Assembly (NCBI GenBank): GCA_001579985.1
Contig: LRSR01006925.1
Span: 1 to 45,244 of the forward strand
Source of the DNA: Hypsibius dujardini
Taxonomy: Eukaryota; Tardigrada; Eutardigrada; Parachela; Hypsibiidae
Direction of reading: 5' to 3'
DNA: 45,244 nucleotides
In this document: piece after piece, positions 33,801-43,114 of the stretch
Layout: each line of letters opens with the position of its first letter
Numbering within the stretch: the first letter of the stretch is position 1
Notes under the pieces: generated by a model
Database searches by the model: none
What the model was told of the DNA's origin: nothing
The model's input: the letters and a program-made list of their open reading frames with translations, nothing else
Program-made: the position numbers and the translations under genes

Positions 33801-36800
33801 TCAAATGCTGAAATATAATTTTTATTCATTCAGACCTATTCTTGCGATGGTATCTTCCAGTGTTTTTCAGATTTTCAGATTTTGAAACCTCGCCAAAACA
33901 TTTGCCCTGACTTTACCGGCGAAATAAATTTTTATATTCAACGCTTACATATGTCTCAAATTTTCAATGAAAAAACATATCCCCAAGTGATTCCGAATTC
34001 GGCACTTGAACAATGTCCGAAGTAACAGCATAGATGGAAGTTAAAATGTAGGCAACATGATTTTGATAAAAAAAAGTCAATAATGAAAGATTTCAGTTTT
34101 GAGGAAAGCGTATTTTAAATTACATTTGTAAGAAACAAACCAGCATATATATTAAAACCATTTTTTTTCTTATATTTCCTCTATATATTATCTTTAATGC
34201 TTACCGTGTGAAGCTACGCAATTGCACTTCCGAGTTCCCCGATAATGATTCTCGCTCAACACCACCACTCTTCTTCGACGGAGTCGGACAATTTAACCAG
34301 ACACCGCCCACCGCTGCGGTAATTTTGAATCCAACATCAGGGGACACCCCATCCCGCAGATCTTCCTCGCTAGGATGCGCGATGAACGTCCTCGACGAAC
34401 TGCCCGAGCCCCTGCTTCCGGTTTCCACTTCAATGCTTGGTCCCTCCCACCCCAGCGGAGTGGATCGCCCGACGGGTTCGTCCGTGTCAATGGTTGAAAA
34501 TGCCGCGGGTATGGGAAGAATCCCAAGGGCCGGGTCGGTGATGTGCTCTTCGCTTTCGGTTCGACCGCCACCGTCGATTCGGATGTCATCCACGCCCATT
34601 TCAAGGACGATAAAGCCGGTTTGATCGGTGCTGGTAATGTCGATGAAGAGCTTCTTGTACGGGTTGTCTTCTTCGACTGGCGACTGCTTCGGGTTGTAAT
34701 CGAACCAAGTCCCAGATTTGTTTTCTGAAACAAATTAGGAGCATTAAAATGTGGGCCTATCTGTCTGTATGTCTGTGTGTCTGTTACCTGGAATATAAGT
34801 GATCTGAGCTTTTCGCCAAATCTCCGAATGTTTCAACCGCCGCAGTTGCGCGTGTGCTGCTTGACAGGAAATATGTAGAAGACCATCGGTCACCATATCG
34901 ACTTTCGATTCCGCACCAACAATGTCCGGCAAATCAAAGACCCCACTCAGTGCGGATAACTCCACCACCGGTGCTTTACCCCCGGCGTCGGCCTTGGCAT
35001 GGGGCCGACTCACGCGCCGGTCCGTGTAAATCTTCACCAGGCTAGTGGAGGTGCCCTTCCGGGAGAAGACTCCTGTGATGGCCCGAAGACTACCAGACAG
35101 AACGGAGACGCAGATGAGATCGCGAGGACTGCCGAGGTCTTTTGTGCCAACAATCTCTTCGACGATGCCGCACTGTAGTGTTACCACGTTGACCTGAAAA
35201 ACGTAATTAAGTAAATGGTACAAATGTCAGAAAGACATATAAAAAGGTGGAGATAGAGCAGGCAAACAGACACACAGACACACACACACAGACACACAAG
35301 CAAACAGACAGACAACCGATAGACAGACAAGCAGACAGACAGCCAGAGAGCTACATACCTGGTCAATGCTGATCGAATACTGATCATTCACCGTCTGTCT
35401 CTCAATCCACGGCTGATCGCCAAACAAGAAGTGGCCTGCAGTGGCAGACGGTACTGCGGCAATGTTTTTCGCGGCTGCCGTTGCCTTGACCGTGCTGGCT
35501 GAGTCCGCCCCACTGTGGTTGCTGCTGAATCGAAAGTCCGAATCCCTCGGAACGGGCGAGAGAAGTTTCATTTTCTTGTTTTCTTTTTTATCCGGTGGCG
35601 ATTCGTCCACAGCCAAGTGTTCCGCTATCTTTGCCAACATGATACGGTCGTCGTTGAAGGTGTGACGAGAGCGAGCGGTACCAACGCACCTCCGGTAGCA
35701 GGTGCTGAGGAACAGCGAGGGCCGCAGCTTGCTGACAAACGTGTCCAAAGACAGAATCATCCTGTAGAGAAAGCAAGATATCATTAATTTAAATCAAAAT
35801 TGTTTATCTTTCTTCCTAATTTGTTTTATGAAAAATGAATTCCAAATACCAAATTAAACATTTTTAGCAATATTGAATTCGTTGGTTTAATTAAATTAAA
35901 AGTTAGTTCATCGGAATAAACTTCGGCAAGTAATTTAAAATAACCAACGTTTGAACAAACATACGGAAGTAAAGCATCGCAAGACATGGGCGTCACCATG
36001 AGATCAGTGCATCCCACCAGGCGAAGATCAGTTCGTGCTGCACCTGTCGATGGGATTAAAGATGCCTTCGAGACACCTGAAAAAGATAAAAGCCTTGTGT
36101 TAGTTGTAATGAACCACATAATAATCGAACACTTTACCAAAATCAACAAATTTCGAATTGCTGGAAATGGACGATGTCTGGCTCCGGTAATGGCGAGGAA
36201 AAAGCTGAGCACGCTGCCTGGTTGAGACCACACGGGCAGCAAACGCTTCAGCTACATCCAAACCACCCTTCACCTGCAAAAAATGAGGATAAGTCACTAA
36301 CAAGTAGGCAGACCTATGCGGCAAGCAGCACATCAAGAAAACCGGTTGGCAAACAGACATATGAACAGATACATAGACAGCCAGACAGACAGACAGACAA
36401 ACAAGCAGACAACGATACACACATAGTCAGCAAACGGAAGGACAGGCGGACAAACCAACAGACAGACAGGCAGACAGACAGGAACCCATACACAGACATA
36501 GGCAGGCAGACATGCAAACAGGCACATAAAACACATGTACAGAAATGCAGACAGGCAAGCAGGCAGGCAGGCAGACAGACAGATATCTCAAAAAACGAAC
36601 CTTTTGAAAATTGGGCAAGTAAAACGAAAACTTGCTGGCCACTTCCCCATCATGCTCACTTCCAGCGATGACGACATTCACAATGCCACGCTGCCACAGC
36701 GGAACTTGCGGCACGTAACCAGCCATCAGCAACGGCGACTCCTGTGTCTTCTTTCCCAACTGTGCGTGTAAATTGACGGGGAAATTGGACACGGTAATCG

Positions 36801-37255
36801 GCTGGGGCGCCCGATCGGTTGGCGCCATAGAAATAGTCGAGATAGTGACTTGCGAAATGGCCGCCACAGACTGCCGGTCCAGGTCGCGAAGAATGTCGGG
36901 GAGATTTACGTCGGGACTTTCCGGTTGGTTCTGGGCTTCGTCCTCGTTCTGATGGTTCTCCGCCGCGGAGTAGAAGCTCTCCATGGAACCGACCGAGGGG
37001 CGACGGCGCTCCGGGATCCATGCGTTCCGTGATTTCTGTGCAGATGATGAGGAATCGGAGAAGTTTGGCCCGATTAGCGGAGATAAATCTGCAGAAGAAA
37101 TTCATCAGTTATTCAGGCAGTCAGACATACAAACACATGCATTTAGATAACCGAACAGAAAAGTAAACAGACCAAAGAAGAACTGGCAGATACAGATACG
37201 GGCAGATATACAGACAAACATGCACACAAGCAGACATACAAGCAGACATACAAGC

Positions 37256-37302
<47 letters not shown>

Positions 37303-38997
37303 AAGATTGGCAAGACAGACAATGAACGATCAGACGCAGATAAAAGGCAAATAGACAGACAGGCTGGCACAAGAAAAAAAATAGAGACACGCATAAACAA
37401 ATAAGGCAGATAAAAAGAAGCCACGTACCAGGATCCGTTCCACCTCGTCTAGATTTATTAGGCGTTATCAACGGATCTTTCTTGGCAAACTTCGACAACA
37501 AATCCAACAGCGAAACGATGTTCACTTGATTGACCGGATTGTCGCCCACATCGAATATCCTCTGGCCAACCTCCAAGCCAGCTTCATTTGCCACCAATGA
37601 AAGATCCATAAACTCCGAAAGACCATTCCAAGTGCTGGCAGTGAAGGGCCGTCCGAAAAAGTCCGAGCCACCAAAGCAAGCGCACTTCGTCGGTCTAGAC
37701 TCATCCCACAAGAATTTCAGCCTGTGAGATGAGGCATCATAGCGCTTAAGGAATGGCATTTGGAGATCGGTGCGAGCGGATTCGTCCACTTGACCGCAGC
37801 TGTCAAGTTGAATGGCGCCAAGCTTGAAACTGGTCGCTTCAATCCAGATGTCCTGATCGGCCAGCGGTGTGACGTGAGACCACACGAACTGCTTCAATGT
37901 GACGTTAGGAATGACTACGGAAAGACCGCCGCTGTTTAACGGGGAACGAAGATTGCAGGTCGACATCCAGATCGGATGAACCTATGGGTAAAAAACGGTA
38001 TTAACTGATCGGTCCCTCTGCCTGTGTCTGTCGGCCTGATTAAATGTTTGTCCGGCTACCTACATGTCAGCATGTCCCCCTGCCTTTCTGTCTGACTGTT
38101 TATTTGCCTGTCTGACTGTCTGCCAGCTAGATTCTTGCCTTTCTGTATCCCTGTTTGACTGTTTGTCTGTCTGTCTGCCTATTAAACCTGAAGATAGGCA
38201 CAGGAATCGATGTCCACGACATAGATGTGCAGCGAGTCGACCGACAGCCGCGTCATATGGTACTTGATGTCCTCCACTTTTGGACATAATCCCCTGTCTG
38301 GAGATGAATTCAAACACAATGCCTGAGCCACGCCATGATAACACATCTCCATCACTTCTGGTCTGATGAAATCGTCCTCTGTATCGTCCGCCATGGCAAT
38401 AAGTCCTTCCACTCCTGCGACCACCGAATATATCTAGAATAAAAAACAGAAATGGAATTTATGGCATAAAAGGAGTCAGTCACCGAATGACTGACGAAAC
38501 TGATTAAACTTACCTGGGGAAGAGAAGCACGGCAGACGACATCACCGACTTGAAAGTCCATCAGCCATCCATATTCCAAGGTCTCACCAGCGGGCGGCAT
38601 GTCGACATCCGAAAACATGGCGTGACCCCGCAACTGGAAGTAGGACACCAAAATCTGCCCGTTCTGCAGCGGATCGCGATACTCCGTGGAGGGGGAGTCG
38701 GGAATCTCCACCACAATGGGATTGATGACCAGCTGTAGAGTCGTCTCCTCCCACTGCTTCATCACCTCTAGCAGGATACTTTTGGCGAAGCCCCTGGCAC
38801 AAGGCGGATCACCCACGTCGCGAGGTGTAAGGAGAAAACATGTGGTGTCCATAAACTGCCCAAGAACGCTCACTTCCAATGGTCGCTCCTTCTTTAAACC
38901 TGAAAAAGCAAATTTATGTTAAAATGACTGTCCCCAATGTCTGTCAAACTCTCTATCTTTCTTGTTGTCCTGTTGATAAGTCTGTCTGCCGTTTATA

Positions 38998-39028
<31 letters not shown>

Positions 39029-42000
39029 GTCTGTCTATCTGCCAAAACAAAAATAATAGATACCGGCTGATTGAGGGCGCTGGAACATGGACAACGATTT
39101 CTTTAACAGATCCTCCAACTTCTTGGATACATTCGCCTCCATGCTCATCGGCTCCTGTGACTCCCCGAAATAGTTCTCCTTGAGCGCGTAGAACACTTTG
39201 GCCAGCGATCCAGAAATCAGCAGCGAAGAAGACGCCAACGTCATCTCTAACTCCATCACATCCGGTTCCAGAAGGTCCGCGTTGCCACCGCGTAAGTCCA
39301 CCTCATCCACCAGCGTGTAGTCGTTGTGATAGCAATAGTTCAACATCAAGCGGAAGTTGTCCGCCGTCCAAGTGTGAACCCATAGTGACGACGGCGTCAT
39401 CATCTCGCGGAATGCTCTGGCCGATTCGGCATAACCTGTTGCGGGCTTTCTGTTGAAGTCCTCGAGATTCGTGTGGAGATAGAGCGCTTTAATGGAATTG
39501 TGCTGTGCGTGAGAATCGGGAAAGTACATCTTCACGTCGACCAGAGGTGCGGCCAAGTTGAAGGGGATCACGTTGGAATGCGGCAGGAAATCCTGTAATG
39601 AAAAGGGTGACTGAGCATAGAACGAACGATTATTTCACAAAAATGGATTTCGGAATTATTCATGAAACCAACAATAAATTTTCAGACACTTAAAACAAAT
39701 TATATCGAGACAAAATATATTCAAGAAAGAAAAAGAAGACACGCACCTGAAAATCTAACACAAATCCTATCTTCAAGTGCGCCCCGCTGAACACAGTGTA
39801 CGTGTTCTCCAATCCGTTCTTCGAGCAATCAATCCAATTATACTGATTGGCATAGGTAATCAGCTCAAATCCATTTAAAACAAAGTCCAAATTCACATGA
39901 AACGGTACAAAATGCAGCAAATCCGGCCTTTCCGCTTCCCGCGTCCAGTCGTGCACCACTCCGGCGATCATGCGTTTGTGCTCGTACAGGAAGAACGCTG
40001 AGACATTGGTCCAGCCAAAATCAAGATTCCAATACTGGGGCCCGTGATGTACCCGCGAGTAATGCAGCGTCATGCGGAGGTTCATCTCATCGGCCTCGAT
40101 GAGGTTCTTCGCTGCCAGGGAAGTCACCCCGCGGAGGTGGGTGGCCTTGACAGACATGTTGGTGGTGAATCCGTTCTCCCGCAGCACATACGGGAAGAAC
40201 AATCCGAACTCCGTTCCAGCATCGGCACTGAGGATAAACTTCTGCACTCGATTTTCCACGTCAAGGAGGTAGAGGGTGAGGTAGACGCTGGATTTGGCCG
40301 CAATTTTCAGGTCAAAGCCGTCATAGGACCGCTGCGTAGTAGTATTGGTTGGTGAGAGCTCTGACCGGCTAGGCGGAAAGACCGCCTTGTGGACCTCAGC
40401 TCTAGGAGGCAAGTGTATTAGTCTCAGTAGACATGTGAAGGAAAAGAGGTAGGTTAGCAGTCACAGACAGGTACTCAGGGCCATATGCATAACAGACAGA
40501 CAGACAAACAGACAAACAAAGACGCAAAAAAGAGGCAGGCAGAGGGCAATAAGGCAGACAGATAAACAGACAAAAAAAGCAGACAGACGGTCAACCAAGC
40601 AGGTAGATAATATACAGGCAGCGAGTGAATTCATCAGACGAAGTGTGTACCTCCTAGCGTCTATCCATCCGCCGTAGATGATGTCTGTCCTTCCCACTAG
40701 GGTCATCTCTGCGGACCACTTCATCAACTGCTCATCGACAGTCGGCCTGTCGTCCACCAGCAGGGCAATCACGTCAGTGGGACTGTCGACCAGGTAGCGG
40801 TTCAGCTGGACTACCTCCGTCGAGAAGAACTTCAGCCGGCCCTTCCGGTTGGAATTATCGTACGGACATCTAAAGCACAATAAAGTTTACATAAAAGTAA
40901 GTACAGTTTTGGATTTGTCAATTCAAGAAAACCCCTACACTGGAGCTACGCCAGGACAGTCGGGATTGACTTGAAAGGCCGCTTCCACGTTCTTCAAACT
41001 TCCGCTGACGACGGTGGCAAATGGGTCCAGCTCGCACGTGGCCGGCTCGTAGGTGGTCATCAGACTGGCGGAGCTCCCGCCGACCACCAGACAGTATGGC
41101 GCTCGGTAGTTGCCCAACACAACGCGAAACTGTGGGAAGAAAAAGTCCCCTCTTCGTACACATTACAAGAAAAGGTGCAGAAAACAAAAATGAAAACAAA
41201 AAGAAGGGCAACGAACCACGCTTAGCTTCAGGTCGACGACGGAAAATAAACTTCGAAGGCTGAAGGCTCCGCTGACCTGCTCGGCATTCGACTTTCGCGG
41301 GAGTTCATATATCCTGAAAAGTAAAGCTGTAGTAAATCACGACATTAATGCCTCTGAAATATTTTCGCGTAAATACCAGTATTATTATTTGCTTTTAACC
41401 AGAATCAAAATAAGTAACTGGAATACTACTAATTATTATTATTATTGTTATTGTTATTATTATTACACATGAAATATTATTAATTGGAATATCTGGAATA
41501 TTAGTCAACCAATTAATTACACGTAATCACTTGATTAATTCTAAAGAAATCGTTCGCACTAACTGGAACCAACAAAGTCAATTTTAAATGGTACGATATT
41601 TAACTTTAACCAAGTTTAACTAAAATTATTTGATTTGTATTTCAAATTCTATGAGAATAGAATCTCATTTCGATCAAATTTAAGTGACTGAAAAAAAGGC
41701 TTTATAAAAACAAATATTGTTAATTTATTTTAATAAATAAACAAGTTTAGCCTTTTAATCTGTTTGATTTTGCTTTATGGAAGAATGTGCTTATAAAGAA
41801 TGATGATAATCACTTTTCTAGCGTACTTTCGCGAGTGCTTCGTCTCCGCCTCCTTCGGCATGGGTTCGCGGTAGCTTCTCTCATACATTGCACCCTCAAA
41901 GGCTGCACTTAATTTTTGCAGCTGCGTGACCACTTCTGTTCGGTTATATACATAGATCTCCAGCCCGTAAAGATGGACAAATAGACGATGTGGATCCAGC

Positions 42001-42701
42001 TTGTACTCTACGGTAAAACAACAATCACAAATCACATAAGTAATCAGTCAATCAAGCGATGACATACCTGACAACTGCTGTCTGCGATAGGAGAGCCAGT
42101 AGCTGAACCAGATATACCCATCGTAGATGATGACGGAGTAGTCTTCGTTGATGTATCTGACATTTTTAAAGGCCAACCGGCCGGAAACTACTCCCAGTTT
42201 AAGGGAACCTGAAAATGAAATAGCCAAAAGAGCGCATCAATCAATCTACCGTACACATTATCTAAAAGTCCTATTCAACTATCAAATCAACAATCAAACA
42301 AAACAAACTGCAAATTTTGCAGCGTTGTGAAACGGGTCAACTCATCAATCAATGTAAAAGTTCACATACAAAAACTCACCGATACGCAATTCTCCTAATC
42401 CCTTTCGCTTTAAGTACTGATTCAACACAGATCCCACCACAAATCCAATCACACGGGAATGAAAACACGAGCCGTAGATCATCCAAATAAATACCCCGCT
42501 CAGGGCAAAAAGAAGCCATGCAAAGTTAGAGTCCAACGGCATGTCATCAAATGGACGGTACAGATCCGCCATTGTCGTCGACTCATTAGCGGTCGGCTCC
42601 ATGGTGGTGGCAGAAAACACATTGCCGGCCACGGCGGAGAAATTATCCATGCCATAGGGGAGTTGGGCGGTCATTATGGCGGCGGATGTTGCGTTCGCCA
42701 T
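19729..42701 (-). CDS. BLTP1: BLTP1 (KIAA1109/tweek/lpd-3): bridge-like lipid transfer protein
   Basis: Complete gene in 41 coding exons, about 13.1 kb of coding sequence and 4,360 residues; human and fly homologues are about 5,000. The family forms long hydrophobic grooves of repeating beta-groove modules that move phospholipids between the endoplasmic reticulum and the plasma membrane or other organelles, with roles in membrane recycling and synapses. The N-terminus has one membrane helix (about 60-80, AWLLFALSGVFIWMIYGSCF) that anchors it. The C-terminus keeps the hallmark TTIPKWIQRGLVDPIDK. Family motifs lie throughout, including EILAFPKAWYRRSI, FHPYGMVSE and MNMGNVMGN-like NVNMGNVMGNT. 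Almost every splice junction closes in phase. Two (exons 14/15 and 27/28) do not in my model. Introns are mostly 50-350 bp, and 17 carry CAGA/TGTC tracts. Confidence 0.93.
20030..20215. repeat. CAGA-rich tract in BLTP1 intron 40
   Basis: About 190 bp of imperfect CAGACAGA, GAGACAAA and AGGCAGAC words on the plus strand, so the transcript carries the pyrimidine-rich TCTG form next to the exon 40 donor. Confidence 0.8.
21340..21565. repeat. CAGA-rich tract in BLTP1 intron 36
   Basis: Imperfect CAGACAGACA words on the plus strand through most of the intron between exons 36 and 37. Confidence 0.75.
22620..23395. other. BLTP1 intron 32, AT-rich part
   Basis: The 0.9 kb intron is AT-rich and, apart from the inverted-repeat element at 22839-22980, holds no feature I recognise. 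Confidence 0.6.
22839..22980. mobile_element. 142-bp MITE with 28-bp inverted ends
   Basis: The ends TACTGTACTGCCGCGTTAGC and, in reverse complement, TACTGTAATGCCGCGTTAGC match over about 28 bp through TTCGCGCA. TA at both outer edges could be a TA target duplication, as in Tc1/mariner-type MITEs. A second copy in the opposite orientation lies at about 45018-45136. It sits in BLTP1 intron 32 and codes nothing. Confidence 0.8.
23400..27960 (-). CDS. BLTP1: BLTP1 exons 25-32
   Basis: Exons are 27482-27960, 26979-27387, 26183-26770, 24863-25515, 24301-24726, 23896-24066, 23620-23760 and 23400-23528. Exon 27 contains a charged helical stretch (QMQIHAKIFSELQSEG on into AEKLKRIEQG) and a serine-rich linker, as in homologues. 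Its junction with exon 28 is unresolved: the good acceptor before 25515 needs phase 2, whereas the best donor after 26183 gives phase 0. An alternative acceptor before 25484 would fit phase 0 but is weak. Exon 29 has FHPYGMVSE, exon 31 EILAFPKAWYRRSIARRFF. Confidence 0.85.
24110..24240. repeat. Degenerate tandem repeat in BLTP1 intron 29
   Basis: Units of about 50 bp built on AACCAATCAACTGGTAAACA and AACCGAAGGAA recur two to three times with changes. Confidence 0.55.
24784..24841. repeat. Near-perfect TGTC tract in BLTP1 intron 28
   Basis: About 14 uninterrupted CTGT units on the plus strand, the cleanest tract in the gene together with 37257-37301. The transcript carries GACA repeats close to the exon 28 donor. 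Confidence 0.95.
25516..26182. other. BLTP1 intron 27, AT-rich
   Basis: No element or exon is recognisable, though an undetected short exon here would explain the unresolved exon 27/28 phase. Confidence 0.55.
27961..28498. other. BLTP1 intron 24, AT-rich with an internal duplication
   Basis: Two related blocks (about 28090-28200 and 28255-28350) share words such as AAATAAATGTCC, CGCAAATATATA and TATAGTAAAATAA-type runs. This is an old tandem duplication within the intron. No exon is seen. Confidence 0.55.
28499..33674 (-). CDS. BLTP1: BLTP1 exons 18-24
   Basis: Exons are 32933-33674, 32767-32826, 32091-32694, 30277-30654, 29513-29957, 29264-29444 and 28499-28909. Exon 18 has the family motif PLDRTNVALKSMSAAQYR with LASYFLIVAVND. 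Exon 19 is only 60 nt (AECALVIPPGKNDA). It joins exons 18 and 20 in phase 0 using a weak acceptor inside AGCGGAG, and exon 20 continues with ASVENIFGPLLRQLGLQ. Exon 21 codes a serine-rich and acidic linker. Intron 20 (30655-32090) is the longest in the gene and carries a transposon relic. Confidence 0.88.
28960..29125. repeat. CAGA-rich tract in BLTP1 intron 23
   Basis: Imperfect GGCAGACAGGCA, AGACAGACAT and GACAAACAGG words on the plus strand. Confidence 0.75.
30067..30250. repeat. CAGA-rich tract in BLTP1 intron 21
   Basis: About 180 bp of GGCAGACAGACA, ACAGACAGAC and AACAGACAG words on the plus strand. Confidence 0.8.
30916..32016. repeat. Direct repeats flanking the TTAA element
   Basis: Blocks at about 30916-30987 and 31936-32016 share ATTAATTAATATTA and CTATTAATAATATTATTAAA in the same orientation, one on each side of the piggyBac-like relic in BLTP1 intron 20. 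Confidence 0.65.
30994..31934 (-). mobile_element. TTAA-flanked piggyBac-like relic
   Basis: A 933-bp element is bounded by TTAA at 30994-30997 and 31931-31934. Its ends are CTCTCTGAGTACCGGGC and, in reverse complement, CTCTCTAGTAACGAGG. TTAA duplication is the hallmark of piggyBac transposition. On the minus strand near 31390-31510, broken frames resemble the C-terminal part of a piggyBac transposase (HFMAYSTEI, then RLFLGAAVDFFIRL). No intact transposase remains. The family call is an inference from the TTAA and this weak resemblance. Confidence 0.55.
33720..34190. other. BLTP1 intron 17, with a dispersed repeat
   Basis: AT-rich intron. A segment at about 33990-34030 (AAGTGATTCCGAATTCGGCA on to ATGTCCGAAGTAAC) resembles 18893-18945 upstream of the neuropeptide gene. 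No exon is seen. Confidence 0.5.
34205..37088 (-). CDS. BLTP1: BLTP1 exons 12-17
   Basis: Exons are 36601-37088, 36138-36273, 35961-36076, 35359-35761, 34788-35193 and 34205-34724. Exon 12 holds a low-complexity linker (ENHQNEDEAQNQPESPDVN) before VPLWQRGIVNVVIAG. The exon 14/15 junction does not close: exon 14 ends in phase 0 at its only good donor (GTTTGT), while exon 15 needs one leading base from a phase-2 exon. A missed microexon, a non-consensus site or a sequence error could explain this. Exon 17 is acidic and serine-rich (GSRGSGSSSRTF). Confidence 0.82.
36350..36590. repeat. CAGA-rich tract in BLTP1 intron 12
   Basis: About 240 bp of CAGACAGACA, AGGCAGACAG and AACAGGCACA words on the plus strand, the longest tract in the gene. 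Confidence 0.8.
37130..37400. repeat. CAGA tract in BLTP1 intron 11
   Basis: It contains three 12-bp units of the CATACAAGCAGA type (37225-37256), then a perfect run of about eleven CAGA units at 37257-37301. Confidence 0.9.
37429..40401 (-). CDS. BLTP1: BLTP1 exons 7-11
   Basis: Exons are 39747-40401 (the second longest), 39064-39592, 38514-38899, 38188-38433 and 37429-37981; all phases close. The products are beta-rich groove modules with patterns such as YWNLDFGWTNVSAFFLYEHK, WVHTWTADNFRLMLNYCYHN and HPIWMSTCNLRSPL, typical of BLTP1. Introns 8 (38900-39063) and 10 (37982-38187) carry TGTC tracts on the plus strand, and intron 11 (37089-37428) a CAGA tract, so exon 11 is flanked by opposite orientations. 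Confidence 0.9.
38020..38182. repeat. TGTC-rich tract in BLTP1 intron 10
   Basis: CTGTCTGACTGTTTATTTGC-type words on the plus strand, opposite in orientation to intron 11. Confidence 0.75.
38979..39042. repeat. TGTC tract in BLTP1 intron 8
   Basis: Nearly uninterrupted CTGT units with two CTAT variants on the plus strand. Confidence 0.9.
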
Positions 42702-42727
42702 TGCCACCTAATGATTTGAAAAATTGC
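40651..42727 (-). CDS. BLTP1: BLTP1 exons 1-6 (N-terminus and membrane anchor)
   Basis: Exons are 42380-42701, 42068-42208, 41827-42007, 41217-41313, 40939-41129 and 40651-40869. The start at 42701 is supported by an in-frame TAG two codons upstream; a splice acceptor at 42728 implies a further 5' untranslated exon. Exon 1 codes the membrane helix and the segment SRVIGFVVGSVLNQYL. Exon 2 carries SGRLAFKNVRYINEDYSVII and ends with YWLSYRRQQ, the family's conserved N-terminal chorein-like start of the lipid channel. The exon 3 donor is GTACGC. A GT nine bases further in (after AGAAAA) would break the phase with exon 4, so it was not used. Confidence 0.9.
41320..41826. other. BLTP1 intron 3, AT-rich
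   Basis: It contains an (ATT)n-like run near 41430-41465 and palindromic TTAATTA words. No exon or element boundary is visible. Confidence 0.6.
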
Positions 42728-42967
42728 CTGGAAAACAAATAATAACAAAATGAAGAGCTAAGTAAGCAATCAATCCAATTATCGGGACATATTAGATGCA
42801 GGAACACAAGCTTGAGTAAAAAACAGCAAGCTTAAGTAACGGAACAAGTTACTAGAAATGAAGTGCGGCATTTTAACTGTCACAACGAGTTTCTCCATTG
42901 ATCGATTTGATGGGTTAACTTAACTGGCGGATGTGCCGTTGATTGATTGGTTGATCTTCACGCGTCG

Positions 42968-43006
42968 TGGATTGTCACGCGAAAAAGAGTTTCGCGTGAC
43001 AATCCA
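42968..43006. repeat. Perfect 17-bp hairpin upstream of BLTP1
   Basis: TGGATTGTCACGCGAAA at 42968-42984 is followed, after a 5-base spacer, by its exact reverse complement at 42990-43006. It lies about 270 bp upstream of the BLTP1 start, between BLTP1 and a possible plus-strand gene. It could be an operator-like site or a tiny transposon remnant. Confidence 0.9.
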
Positions 43007-43114
43007 CCAATCAAATCACGACAGTGGTAGTATTTACTGTGTGTGCCGTTCGTCCCCTCAAATTCGATTTCCCTACAACATTTATCCTCTTTTGATCACC
43101 ATCCCATCTCAAAG

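Noticed and set aside
36314-36536. Overlapping frames coding strings of VCLSVCLSVCLS or SVCLFVCL
   Set aside because: They are translations of the CAGA/TGTC intron tracts. The same artefact recurs at 20002-20317, 28911-29210, 30002-30243, 37143-37424 and 38064-38267. None starts or splices like a gene.
37257-37301. Regularly spaced repeats resembling a CRISPR array
   Set aside because: Perfect tetranucleotide microsatellite without unique spacers, inside a eukaryotic intron.
41021-41263. Plus-strand frames opposite BLTP1 exons 4 and 5
   Set aside because: The minus strand carries conserved BLTP1 sequence with matching splice phases; the plus frames cross those splice sites without features.
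41814-41826. Later donor for BLTP1 exon 3 (GTGATT after AGAAAA)
   Set aside because: It would leave exon 4 out of frame; the GTACGC donor after 41827 closes the phase and yields KIYELPRKSNAEQVSG.
42702-42707. GTG two codons upstream as the BLTP1 start
   Set aside because: Nuclear genes rarely start at GTG; an ATG at 42701 follows immediately and an in-frame TAG precedes both.
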